From: Bacillota bacterium
Lineage (GTDB): Bacteria; Bacillota; Clostridia; Lachnospirales; Anaerotignaceae
Assembly (NCBI GenBank): GCA_017534115.1
Contig: JAFWDD010000010.1
Location: forward strand, 1 to 43,637
DNA: 43,637 bases
Reading direction: 5' to 3'
Within the stretch, counting starts at the first letter, position 1. The number at the start of each line of letters is the position of its first letter. Positions 23,295-30,698 of this stretch are shown here, in pieces. The notes beneath the pieces are model-generated. The model ran no database searches and had not been told where the DNA came from. It was given only the letters and a program-made list of their open reading frames with translations. The position numbers and the translations under genes were made by a program.

Positions 23295-25589
23295 TTAAAT
23301 CGATTTTATGTCCTCAATAGCCTCTTTGGTTACTGTCACGGTCTTTTCCGCGCCGTCCCAAATTATATGTTCATCTGAAACATTGAAAGCGTTGAATAAT
23401 GCTCTCATAGGAAGGAAAATCCTGTCGCCGGCGATTACGGGAGCTGTATCGATTTCGACTATATCATCGCCGATTTTGACTGCTTTCTCTCCCACTGTAC
23501 AGGAAACAACTTTTCCATCCGGTCTTGTGAAGGACGCTGTCTTTGTCTCATTGTCCCATGCGATGTCATTATCGGAAATGCCCAGGGCATTTGCAACAAC
23601 CCTTACGGGAAGCATTGTTCTGTCATTTTCATCGATGAACGGAGCGGAATCCATTTCCATATCAACTCCGTTCAGCTGATATTTGGTATCTCCAATCTTA
23701 ATTGTCATCAAAGGCGCGTTTTCATCGGGATTTACAGGCTGTGTGCCGTCGTCCCAGCCTGCGTAGACCGTCTTGGAGCTGTTCATTGTTATGCTTTCGA
23801 TTTTCTGTGTGCATTCCTTGTCCGCATACCATCCTGTGAAGGTATAGCCATCCTTAACGGGTGTCTTGTCAAGGGTTACATTATCGCCCGCGCTGTGGCT
23901 TTCGGATTTGATTTCAGAACCTCCGTTTGTATTGTATGTAAGCACGAAGCTTACGGTTCCGGAAGCGCCGCCGCCGGTTGTGGCGGGTTGCTGTCTGGTG
24001 AAGGTTGCAAAAATATTTACATCGCTTGCGGGCATTATAAATGCATTATCTGTTACCTCAACTTCGTTGTCCTCAGAATCGGTTACAGTCAGTTCATCAA
24101 ACTTATATCCCTTCTCTGGTGTAATCGTCAGGGTTACTTCCTCGTCCTTTGCAGCCAGATCTTTATCCGCCTGAACCGTACCGCCTGTAATGCCTTCTGT
24201 TACATTCACATTGTATTTGATTACCTCGAACTGAGCCGATATCGTTACATCCCCTGCGGGCATATCAAATGTGTACTGGTAGTTTCCGAGTGATAAAGGA
24301 CTTATTTCTGTTTCGTTCTCGCCCTTCATATATGTTGCTTTCAGGGACCCTTCCGTAAGCTTGTATTCCTCCTCAGGTGCAACTGTCAGAGTTACAGGAG
24401 TTCCGATGGTTGCAGTTCCCATGTCTGCAGTTACAGAACCGGTTTCGGAACTGTAAGGTGTTATTTTGTAATCAATAGCATTGAATATTACTCTTACATT
24501 TACATCTCCGGGAGGCATTTTGAATGTATACTCTCCTGCGTTCGCTCCGTCAGTGATATGTACAGGAGTATTGCTATCTCCGTATGTTACTGCGAAAGCT
24601 ATAATCTCATAGCCTTCTGCCGGCGCAACTGTCAGAGCCACTTCATCATCCGTTTTTGCTTTTGCCGGAGCGGTTACAGAACCGCCTGTCAAATTGCTCG
24701 GTGTGGTTATTGTGTACTCATTTGCCGTGAATACAGCATTTATAACTACATTTTTTGCCGGCATAGTAAAGCTCTTTGTATCCTTAATTTCTACTGCGTT
24801 TTCGCCTTCAGGCGTATATGTGAGAGTGGTAAGCTCATAGCCCGCATTGGTATTAACTGTTACGTTTACTGTATCATCTGTTTTTGTTTTTGCCGGAGCG
24901 GTTACAGAACCGCCTGTTATCTGGCCGGGTGCAGTTATTGTGTATTCCGCAGTCGGTGTGTCATGGATATGATCCTGATAGGTAATGGTAGTCTTGGGTA
25001 TAAACATCTCTGTGTGTATATAAGTAGTTCCATAAGAGGCTGTATATTTATACACAGCACTATACAAATTCGATTTAACTCCGTAAAAAAATGTACTTCT
25101 CCAATCGCCTGCCTCTGTAACACAACTAGTCACAAGGAGATTCCCGCCATTGTATACATAGGGCTCAGTGAACTCAATCGTAATCGTGGATTCGCCCAAA
25201 AATACATCATATGCGACTTCACAAACCTCAACGGCGTCATCTTTGTAAGGAATGATTTTATCCTCTTCAAATTCCGTTTCATTGACCTCATATAGGTAAA
25301 AAGTCCATTTACCATCTTTAAGAGCAAGACCATCAGTAGTATAATATGTCAAATCTGTAATTTCCTTGCCTTCTAAATCGGTCAGCATATCAGCCGGAAT
25401 AATATACTGGGATTCAGAATCTTCTGTATCTGCGTAAAATCCATACACCGGGACGTGGCCACTGGTTTCTTCACCATCAGCAACAGTCAGTGTGCTCGCA
25501 GGCTCCTCCGCCATGGCCATGGTCGGCATCAGCCCCAAGATCATCACCGCCGCAAGGATAATACCGAGAGATTTTTTAATTTTTTTCAT
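23295..25589 (-). CDS. Large secreted multidomain protein: four InlB-type repeats plus CuAO_N domain
   Basis: A signal peptide (residues 1-27, ending AMA) precedes an N-terminal beta-rich domain of about 45-205. Four divergent repeats follow at about 215-290, 291-370, 372-455 and 457-532, each opening with TxxGxV and closing with FxMPAxxVxIxAxF, as in InlB B-repeat-like modules. A Listeria-Bacteroides repeat is at 545-612 (GYTFTGWYAD), and a CuAO_N-type domain at 626-755 (PVRVVANALG, LPMRALFNAF). No LPXTG or SLH anchor is seen, so the CuAO_N module may be the surface-binding part. It is probably an adhesin or surface protein of unknown ligand. GAAAGGAGG supports the start. Its position between rpsO and pnp is unusual. 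Confidence 0.88.
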   Translation of the reverse strand: MKKIKKSLGIILAAVMILGLMPTMAMAEEPASTLTVADGEETSGHVPVYGFYADTEDSESQYIIPADMLTDLEGKEITDLTYYTTDGLALKDGKWTFYLYEVNETEFEEDKIIPYKDDAVEVCEVAYDVFLGESTITIEFTEPYVYNGGNLLVTSCVTEAGDWRSTFFYGVKSNLYSAVYKYTASYGTTYIHTEMFIPKTTITYQDHIHDTPTAEYTITAPGQITGGSVTAPAKTKTDDTVNVTVNTNAGYELTTLTYTPEGENAVEIKDTKSFTMPAKNVVINAVFTANEYTITTPSNLTGGSVTAPAKAKTDDEVALTVAPAEGYEIIAFAVTYGDSNTPVHITDGANAGEYTFKMPPGDVNVRVIFNAIDYKITPYSSETGSVTADMGTATIGTPVTLTVAPEEEYKLTEGSLKATYMKGENETEISPLSLGNYQYTFDMPAGDVTISAQFEVIKYNVNVTEGITGGTVQADKDLAAKDEEVTLTITPEKGYKFDELTVTDSEDNEVEVTDNAFIMPASDVNIFATFTRQQPATTGGGASGTVSFVLTYNTNGGSEIKSESHSAGDNVTLDKTPVKDGYTFTGWYADKECTQKIESITMNSSKTVYAGWDDGTQPVNPDENAPLMTIKIGDTKYQLNGVDMEMDSAPFIDENDRTMLPVRVVANALGISDNDIAWDNETKTASFTRPDGKVVSCTVGEKAVKIGDDIVEIDTAPVIAGDRIFLPMRALFNAFNVSDEHIIWDGAEKTVTVTKEAIEDIKSI

Positions 25590-25878
25590 AATAAATGCCT
25601 CCTTTCATTAAATTGACATTAACGTTTGTTTATAAATTTATTGTATAACAAAACCGGCGGAGTTACAATCGTCAAAGTGAGATTTTTTGGAGAGTTGGGG
25701 TAGAATTGACAGCATACAAAACAGTTCACAGTTACGCTCTCTTATTTCTATGGTTTATTCGCAAAAGTTATAAGTTGTATATGCTAAACTGGTTTTTTCC
25801 ATTTAATACAATTCCTGTGATATTTCGGATTTTGGCGAACCTGACTTTATTCTATCACAGAAAGTGTCTTTTTGCTTG

Positions 25879-25916
25879 AAGCTAAAGCTTTCTTACTCCC
25901 CCAGCATAGCTGGGGG
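25879..25916 (+). repeat. Tandem palindromes resembling a transposon end or plus-strand terminator
   Basis: AAGCT-AA-AGCTT (25879-25890) is followed by CCCCCAGC-ATA-GCTGGGGG (25898-25916), an 8-bp perfect stem with a 3-base loop, then TTTATTTG on the plus strand. No plus-strand gene lies upstream. Such subterminal palindromes are typical of IS200/IS605-type ends, but no transposase is present. Confidence 0.5.
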
Positions 25917-25937
25917 TTTATTTGTTCCTAAAGGCAC

Positions 25938-25966
25938 AAAAAAATAGAGAGGATTTTAATCCTCTC
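25938..25966 (-). terminator. Terminator of rpsO
   Basis: Minus strand: GAGAGGAT pairs with ATCCTCTC around TAAA and is followed by TATTTTTTT. It begins about 30 bases after the rpsO stop, so rpsO is cut off transcriptionally from pnp. Confidence 0.92.
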
Positions 25967-25997
25967 CAAATTAGTTTTGCCGTATTCCGGTTTAAAA

Positions 25998-26264
25998 TTA
26001 TTTTCTTAAACCAAGCTCTGCAATAAGGGCACGATATCTTTCGATATCCTTGTCTTTGAGGTAGTTTAATAAACCACGTCTCTGACCAACCATTTTTAAA
26101 AGACCTCTTCTGGAATGGTGGTCTTTTTTGTGCACTTTAAGATGCTCTGTTAAATGTTTGATTCTTGCTGTTAAAAGAGCGATCTGCACCTCGGGTGAAC
26201 CTGTGTCGTTAGGTGTTCTTCCGAATTTTGCGACTATTTCGCTTTTGTTGATTGTGTCTGCCAT
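25998..26264 (-). CDS. rpsO: 30S ribosomal protein S15
   Basis: The primary-binding small-subunit protein that contacts the 16S central domain. The length of 88 residues and the sequence are standard: [13 protein letters not shown] at 20-32, [15 protein letters not shown] and the basic C-terminal half. AGGAGG lies eight bases before the ATG. It has its own promoter, a structured leader likely bound by S15, and its own terminator. It is flanked by two secreted-protein genes rather than by ribF and pnp directly. Confidence 0.99.
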   Translation of the reverse strand: MADTINKSEIVAKFGRTPNDTGSPEVQIALLTARIKHLTEHLKVHKKDHHSRRGLLKMVGQRRGLLNYLKDKDIERYRALIAELGLRK

Positions 26265-26298
26265 TTTTTCTTCCTCCTAAATTTAATATATAGCCCAA

Positions 26299-26334
26299 GC
26301 TAAGACAAAGGTCGGAGTTTCCTTACGTCTGAGC
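26299..26334 (-). ncRNA. Probable S15 autoregulatory leader hairpin
   Basis: Minus strand of the rpsO leader: GCTCAGAC pairs with GTCTTAGC (one mismatch) and an inner AAGG pairs with CCTT, capped by a 9-base loop. S15 is known to repress its own mRNA through leader structures that mimic its rRNA site in several bacterial groups. This stem sits between promoter and ribosome site. Assignment to a named leader class needs a covariance search. Confidence 0.5.
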
Positions 26335-26355
26335 AAAGGTTTTTTCAACTATTTG

Positions 26356-26384
26356 ATATTACCACAACAATTTATAAATATCAA
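26356..26384 (-). promoter_or_regulatory. Promoter of rpsO
   Basis: Minus strand: TTGATA (26379-26384), a 17-base spacer ending TGTGG, and TAATAT (26356-26361), giving an extended -10. Confidence 0.7.
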
Positions 26385-26420
26385 TAGTTTTTTAGCATAA
26401 ATTCAATGTTTTTTCAGCCC

Positions 26421-27365
26421 TTAGAATATATTTCTCACAAGCCATGCATATGAATCGGGACTTATCTTGCCGTCAGCGTCTTTTACTATATGGAGACTCT
26501 GCTCGAATGTGTAGTCCGCCATCTCTGCCTCGGGCGCACTGCTGAACTCCACCTCATAATAATGATCAGAAATATAGTAGGAAGTAGGCTGTCCTTCTTT
26601 TTCGTCCCAATAAGCTATACATCTTTCGTAGTTGTTCAGTTTTTCAGTAAATCCAACAATATCCATGGCGCCCTGCATTCCGTCGACCATATCGCTTAAT
26701 TTCCCTTCGATCCTGATAACGGGAGAGTCATCCTCCAGTTCGTAATCCTTTAAGAAATCCGTAGCGACAACATATGTTATATCCAGATTCGGTACGTGAA
26801 CATAGTGTTCACCGTGTAAAGCCAGTTCTGTGCTCATGGAATCACCGTATCTTGCCTTCAGATTTCCGTAATTAAGGTAAATGTTTGATACCGCATGGTT
26901 TGCCACAACGATCATATCATCCTCGGGGCCTACATAAATATCGGAAGGCAGACTGGCTGTCAGAATGGAAACTGTTTTCGTGTCGTTGTCCCAGTCTACT
27001 CTGCAGTTCAGGCTTTCCGCTACAAAACGCGCGGGAACAAGGGTCCTTCCGTCTATTATCTGCGCGGGAACGTCCAGAGTTACCGGCTTGCCGTTTACAA
27101 ATGCATCAGTATCGTTTATTTTAAGCTTTATTGTGGTGTATCCCGAATATGCCGAAACGATTTTTGTGTCGCTGTCCCAGTTTACATTTGCGCCCAGATC
27201 CTCAAAAATCGCTCTCACGGGAACAAGGGTCCTGCCTTCTATGATCGCAGGCGGAACATCCAGATTAATGGGTCTGCCGTCAATAGTAAGGGAAACCGCT
27301 CCAAAGGCTGTTGTAGCAAAGCATACCGATGCCAGAGCAGCCGCTATTACTCCATAAGGTTTCAT
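26421..27365 (-). CDS. Secreted protein with duplicated CuAO_N domain
   Basis: A signal peptide (about 1-22, ending AFG) is followed by two tandem copies of the CuAO_N-type motif: LDVPPAIIEGRTLVPVRAIF (about 35-54) with WDSDTK, and LDVPAQIIDGRTLVPARFVA with WDNDTKTV near 125. Residues about 140-314 form an unrecognised domain rich in aromatic and acidic residues. No copper or quinone chemistry is implied: in Clostridia this module is usually a surface/stalk domain. It begins 30 bases after ribF, so it is probably expressed from the nusA operon, which is odd for a secreted protein. No terminator was seen after it. Confidence 0.85.
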   Translation of the reverse strand: MKPYGVIAAALASVCFATTAFGAVSLTIDGRPINLDVPPAIIEGRTLVPVRAIFEDLGANVNWDSDTKIVSAYSGYTTIKLKINDTDAFVNGKPVTLDVPAQIIDGRTLVPARFVAESLNCRVDWDNDTKTVSILTASLPSDIYVGPEDDMIVVANHAVSNIYLNYGNLKARYGDSMSTELALHGEHYVHVPNLDITYVVATDFLKDYELEDDSPVIRIEGKLSDMVDGMQGAMDIVGFTEKLNNYERCIAYWDEKEGQPTSYYISDHYYEVEFSSAPEAEMADYTFEQSLHIVKDADGKISPDSYAWLVRNIF

Positions 27366-27395
27366 TTAAATCACATCCTTGTCAATATACGCAAA

Positions 27396-28343
27396 TCAAA
27401 TTTTGTCTCTCCAGACGTCAAAATCCGGAGAAGCAAAATAATCCTTCGCCGTCTGTGTGTCTTTCGTCATCTGCGCCACAAGCTCGTCAATGCTTCCGAA
27501 CTTCCTTTCATCCCTTATCCATTTATAGAAGTTGGTCTTTACGTTTTCTCCGTAAATCATTTTATCAAAATCGAAAAGGAAGGTCTCAACAACCTTTACC
27601 TGTCCGTTTACCGTAGGGTTGTAGCCTACATTTGTAACGCCGTAATAAGGCTTGCCGTCATAATAGGTTACTGTGGCGTAAACTCCGTTTGGCGGGAAAA
27701 GCTTATTAAAGTCCGCGTGTACGTTTATTGTGGGAAAACCGATGGTTCTGCCCAGTTTCTTGCCTTCTATAACCGTTCCCTGGGTGAAATAGGGCTCCAG
27801 AAGAAGCTTGTTGGCTGTTTCCACATCCCTGTCCAGAAGACAGCTTCTTATTCTTGTGGAACATACTCTTTCGCCGTCAATGTTTACAATAGGTACGCTG
27901 ATAACTCTTATGCCAAGCTCTTCGCCTCTTTTCTGAAGAAGATCAACTGTTCCCATGCCTCTGTTCCCGAATGTGAAGTTTTCGCCCACAACAACAACCT
28001 TCGGATTGAGGTTGCCGAAAAAGTAATCCATAAAACCTTCGGGAGACGTAGCCGCAAATTCTCTTGTGAATACCTGTTCCACATATAAATCTATGCCTGT
28101 TTTTTCAATGGCGCGGTATTTCTCCTCTCTTGTAAGAATCAGAGCGGAATGCTCCTTGTGGTTGAAAAGAAACATGGGATGGGGGTTGAATGAGTATAAA
28201 ACCGACTGAAGGTTTTCCTTCGCCGCCCATTCCTTTGTAAGCTCTATAAGCCTTCTGTGACCCATATGAAGTCCGTCAAAATTTCCCAGTGTTATGGCTG
28301 AGGGCTTGTCAAGAGTTATAAATTCGTCCGTTATGTGCCTCAT
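27396..28343 (-). CDS. ribF: Bifunctional riboflavin kinase/FAD synthetase RibF
   Basis: It converts riboflavin to FMN and then to FAD. The N-terminal adenylyltransferase has GNFDGLHMGH at 20-29 (HIGH-like) and CSTRIR near 168; the C-terminal kinase has KLGRTIGFPTIN. The length of 315 residues is normal. The frame opens 13 codons earlier, but AAGGAGA eight bases before the ATG at 28343 decides the start. It follows truB by 91 bases, the standard order in Firmicutes. Confidence 0.97.
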   Translation of the reverse strand: MRHITDEFITLDKPSAITLGNFDGLHMGHRRLIELTKEWAAKENLQSVLYSFNPHPMFLFNHKEHSALILTREEKYRAIEKTGIDLYVEQVFTREFAATSPEGFMDYFFGNLNPKVVVVGENFTFGNRGMGTVDLLQKRGEELGIRVISVPIVNIDGERVCSTRIRSCLLDRDVETANKLLLEPYFTQGTVIEGKKLGRTIGFPTINVHADFNKLFPPNGVYATVTYYDGKPYYGVTNVGYNPTVNGQVKVVETFLFDFDKMIYGENVKTNFYKWIRDERKFGSIDELVAQMTKDTQTAKDYFASPDFDVWRDKI

Positions 28344-28434
28344 TTTTATATTCTCCTTAATAACAGTATTATGCGGAATCAATTCCGCCCAATCTGTCAG
28401 ATTATGTTAAAAAGTATTTTATATTAATGTGTAT

Positions 28435-29343
28435 TTATAAAAGCATTCTTACGGGAACAAGCATATTTTCATTTCTTTCCCCGTCGAATCTGTATTCATA
28501 GATTCCTGCCAGTTTATTGTCATCATAATAAGCTATGAGCTTTTCTCCCTGCTCGAGAGGATATTCCGTTTCAAAGAAATCCTCGTATATCCTTCCGCCG
28601 TTTACAAGTATTTTCTCCGCTTCCGGCTTTACATATGCCTTCTTCCAGCTTTCGAAAAAATTTTCCATGGGGATTACGGCTTCCGAGATCCTGTTCTCTT
28701 CCGCGAGAGCTCTGAGTTCATCAATTCTTATGCTGTTTTCCAGAACAAAGCCCGATGTTTCGGTCCTTGTCAAAGACGCCATATGTCCTCCGCAGCCCAG
28801 AGCCTTTCCTATATCGGAGCAGAGAGTCCTGATATATGTGCCTTTTGAGCATTTTACGTCAAGAAGGCATTCATCAGGAAAATTATATTCCAAAATATCT
28901 ATGCTGTAAATAAAAACCTTCCGTTTTTTCCGCTCTATCTCCTCGCCTTTGCGGGCAAGCTCATAAAGCTTTCTGCCGTTGACCTTTATTGCCGAATACA
29001 TGGGCGGAGTCTGCATATACTCTCCAATAAAACCATTTACGGCGGATCTTATATCATCAAGGTTTGCCGTGACCTCTTTTTCTTCAAGAACGTCGCCTGA
29101 GGCGTCCTCTGTTGTGGTTGTAACTCCCAGCTTCAGAAGAGCCTGATACCTTTTGTATCCGTCCATTATGTATTGGGATATTTTCGTGGCTTTCCCTATA
29201 CAAACGGGAAGAACGCCTTCCGCGTCAGGATCCAGAGTGCCTGTATGCCCGCATTTTGGTCTTCCGCAGAGCTTCCGCACTATGGCGACCACGTCATGGG
29301 AAGTGAATCCCTTTTCCTTACAGACATTTATGATTCCGTCCAT
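28435..29343 (-). CDS. truB: tRNA pseudouridine(55) synthase TruB
   Basis: It makes pseudouridine 55 in the T-loop of tRNAs. GHTGTLDPDAEGVLPV at 32-47 holds the catalytic Asp38; YEL-region and RKV motifs follow. The length of 302 residues is typical. The ribosome site GAGGAA overlaps the end of nrnA, three bases upstream, so translation is coupled. Confidence 0.97.
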   Translation of the reverse strand: MDGIINVCKEKGFTSHDVVAIVRKLCGRPKCGHTGTLDPDAEGVLPVCIGKATKISQYIMDGYKRYQALLKLGVTTTTEDASGDVLEEKEVTANLDDIRSAVNGFIGEYMQTPPMYSAIKVNGRKLYELARKGEEIERKKRKVFIYSIDILEYNFPDECLLDVKCSKGTYIRTLCSDIGKALGCGGHMASLTRTETSGFVLENSIRIDELRALAEENRISEAVIPMENFFESWKKAYVKPEAEKILVNGGRIYEDFFETEYPLEQGEKLIAYYDDNKLAGIYEYRFDGERNENMLVPVRMLL

Positions 29344-29346
29344 AGC

Positions 29347-30318
29347 TTATTCCTCATCGTCAAGAGCCTTGTTCACGGCGTCTATGATCGTCTTGCAGGC
29401 TTCGTCCAAAGGTCCTTCTATGGTGCATCCGGCAGCGTTCACATGACCGCCTCCGCCGAAAGCTGACGCAATTTTGCTTACATTGACTTCTCCGTCCGCT
29501 CTCATGCTGATCCTTATCTCTCCGTTTTCCTTCTCTTTGGCGAATACGGAGACCTTGGTGCCTGCCGTTCTTTTGAAGTATTCGGAAATTCCGTCCAGCT
29601 CTGAGGAGGAGCTTCCGCATTTATCAATATCATCTTTGGTAATATATGTGAACACAAAATCCCCGTTATGAAGAAGTCTGGCGTTATTTATGGTGACTGC
29701 AGTAGCCAGCGTCTGGGTGAAATTCTGTGTGTAGAACATTCTGTTATATACCTTTGAAAAAGGTATTCCGTATGCCATAAGCTCGCCTGCCGCGCGCATT
29801 GTGGAAGGCTTTGTGGAAGAATGTCTGAATCCGCCTGTATCGTAAATTATTCCGGCGTAAATAAGGGTCGCCGTATCTTCGTCTATGGGGAATGTATCCT
29901 TTATGACCTCGTATACCAGCTCTGAAGCCGAAGCCGCGTCTCCGTCCACATAATTCAGATCGCCGTAGCCTTCGTTGGTGCCGTGGTGGTCTATGCAGAT
30001 GGTTTTGGGAGCCTTGTCGAAAACCGGCTCCGCAAGGCCAAGCCTTTTTTTGTCCGCACAGTCCAGAGCTATGAAAAGATCGCACTCCGTGTCCTCAAAC
30101 TCAGGGAGCTTATAAAGGCCTTCCACAGGAATATTCAGATATTTTTCCGGCATTTCCTCAATGTAGACCCACGCATCCTTTCCCGCAAGGCGCAGAGACT
30201 TTGCAAGACCGCAGCTGGAGCCTACGGCGTCGCCGTCAGGAGAAGTATGAGCGGAAATGATGATTTTTTCCGCTCCGGAAATGACCTGCCTGATTTCATC
30301 AAAGCTGTTGTTCTTCAT
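29347..30318 (-). CDS. nrnA: NrnA, oligoribonuclease/pAp phosphatase (DHH family)
   Basis: It degrades very short RNAs and dephosphorylates 3'-phosphoadenosine 5'-phosphate. Motif HTSPDGDAVGSS (24-35), the DHH triad at 110-112, and the C-terminal DHHA1 motif GGGGHVNAAGC near 290 are all present. Its first 20 bases overlap rbfA, and its ribosome site AAGGAGGAG lies inside that gene. It is placed between rbfA and truB, as in many Clostridia. Confidence 0.96.
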   Translation of the reverse strand: MKNNSFDEIRQVISGAEKIIISAHTSPDGDAVGSSCGLAKSLRLAGKDAWVYIEEMPEKYLNIPVEGLYKLPEFEDTECDLFIALDCADKKRLGLAEPVFDKAPKTICIDHHGTNEGYGDLNYVDGDAASASELVYEVIKDTFPIDEDTATLIYAGIIYDTGGFRHSSTKPSTMRAAGELMAYGIPFSKVYNRMFYTQNFTQTLATAVTINNARLLHNGDFVFTYITKDDIDKCGSSSSELDGISEYFKRTAGTKVSVFAKEKENGEIRISMRADGEVNVSKIASAFGGGGHVNAAGCTIEGPLDEACKTIIDAVNKALDDEE

Positions 30319-30688
30319 CCTTATGCTCCTCCTTAGCGCTTATTTCGTCTATGAGCTTAGACATCCTTATGCTGTATTCCAAAGAATCATCATGCTTGAA
30401 AATCAGCTTGGGAGTAAGGCGCAGATTCACTCTTTCCGCCACAAGCTTCCTGATGAAGCCTTCGCCGCTTTTCAGGGCTTCCATGGTGTTATTTGTCTCT
30501 TCCTCTGTTCCCAGCACCGAAATATAAACCTTACAGAATTTAAGGTCCTGAGTAGTCTCTACCTTAACCACGCTTACCATGGGCGCCATTCTGGGGTCTT
30601 TTATTTCCGTTCTGATGATCTCAGCTATTTCACGCTGAATCTCATCGTTTATTCTTACCATTCTGGTTCTTTGCTTACCGTTTTTCAT
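30299..30688 (-). CDS. rbfA: Ribosome-binding factor A
   Basis: A small KH-fold protein that helps mature the 16S 5' end and the 30S subunit. MVRINDEIQREIAEII and the DPRMAPMVSVVKVETTQDL region are characteristic. At 129 residues it has a slightly charged tail (SAKEEHKDEEQQL) that overlaps the nrnA start. It lies ten bases after infB, as in most bacteria. Confidence 0.97.
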   Translation of the reverse strand: MKNGKQRTRMVRINDEIQREIAEIIRTEIKDPRMAPMVSVVKVETTQDLKFCKVYISVLGTEEETNNTMEALKSGEGFIRKLVAERVNLRLTPKLIFKHDDSLEYSIRMSKLIDEISAKEEHKDEEQQL

Positions 30689-30698
30689 ACGTTTTCAC

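Larger units (their letters stand above)
25590..25997. other. 408-base region between rpsO and the secreted-protein gene
   Basis: It holds a possible extended -10 promoter for the secreted-protein gene (TGTTATACA on the minus strand, -10 at 25642-25647), a long AT-rich stretch with no gene, a pair of palindromes at 25879-25916, and the rpsO terminator at 25938-25966. Confidence 0.5.

Noticed and set aside
26421..27365. Copper amine oxidase function for the CuAO_N proteins
   Set aside because: Only the N-terminal accessory-type module is present. The catalytic domain with its topaquinone tyrosine is absent.
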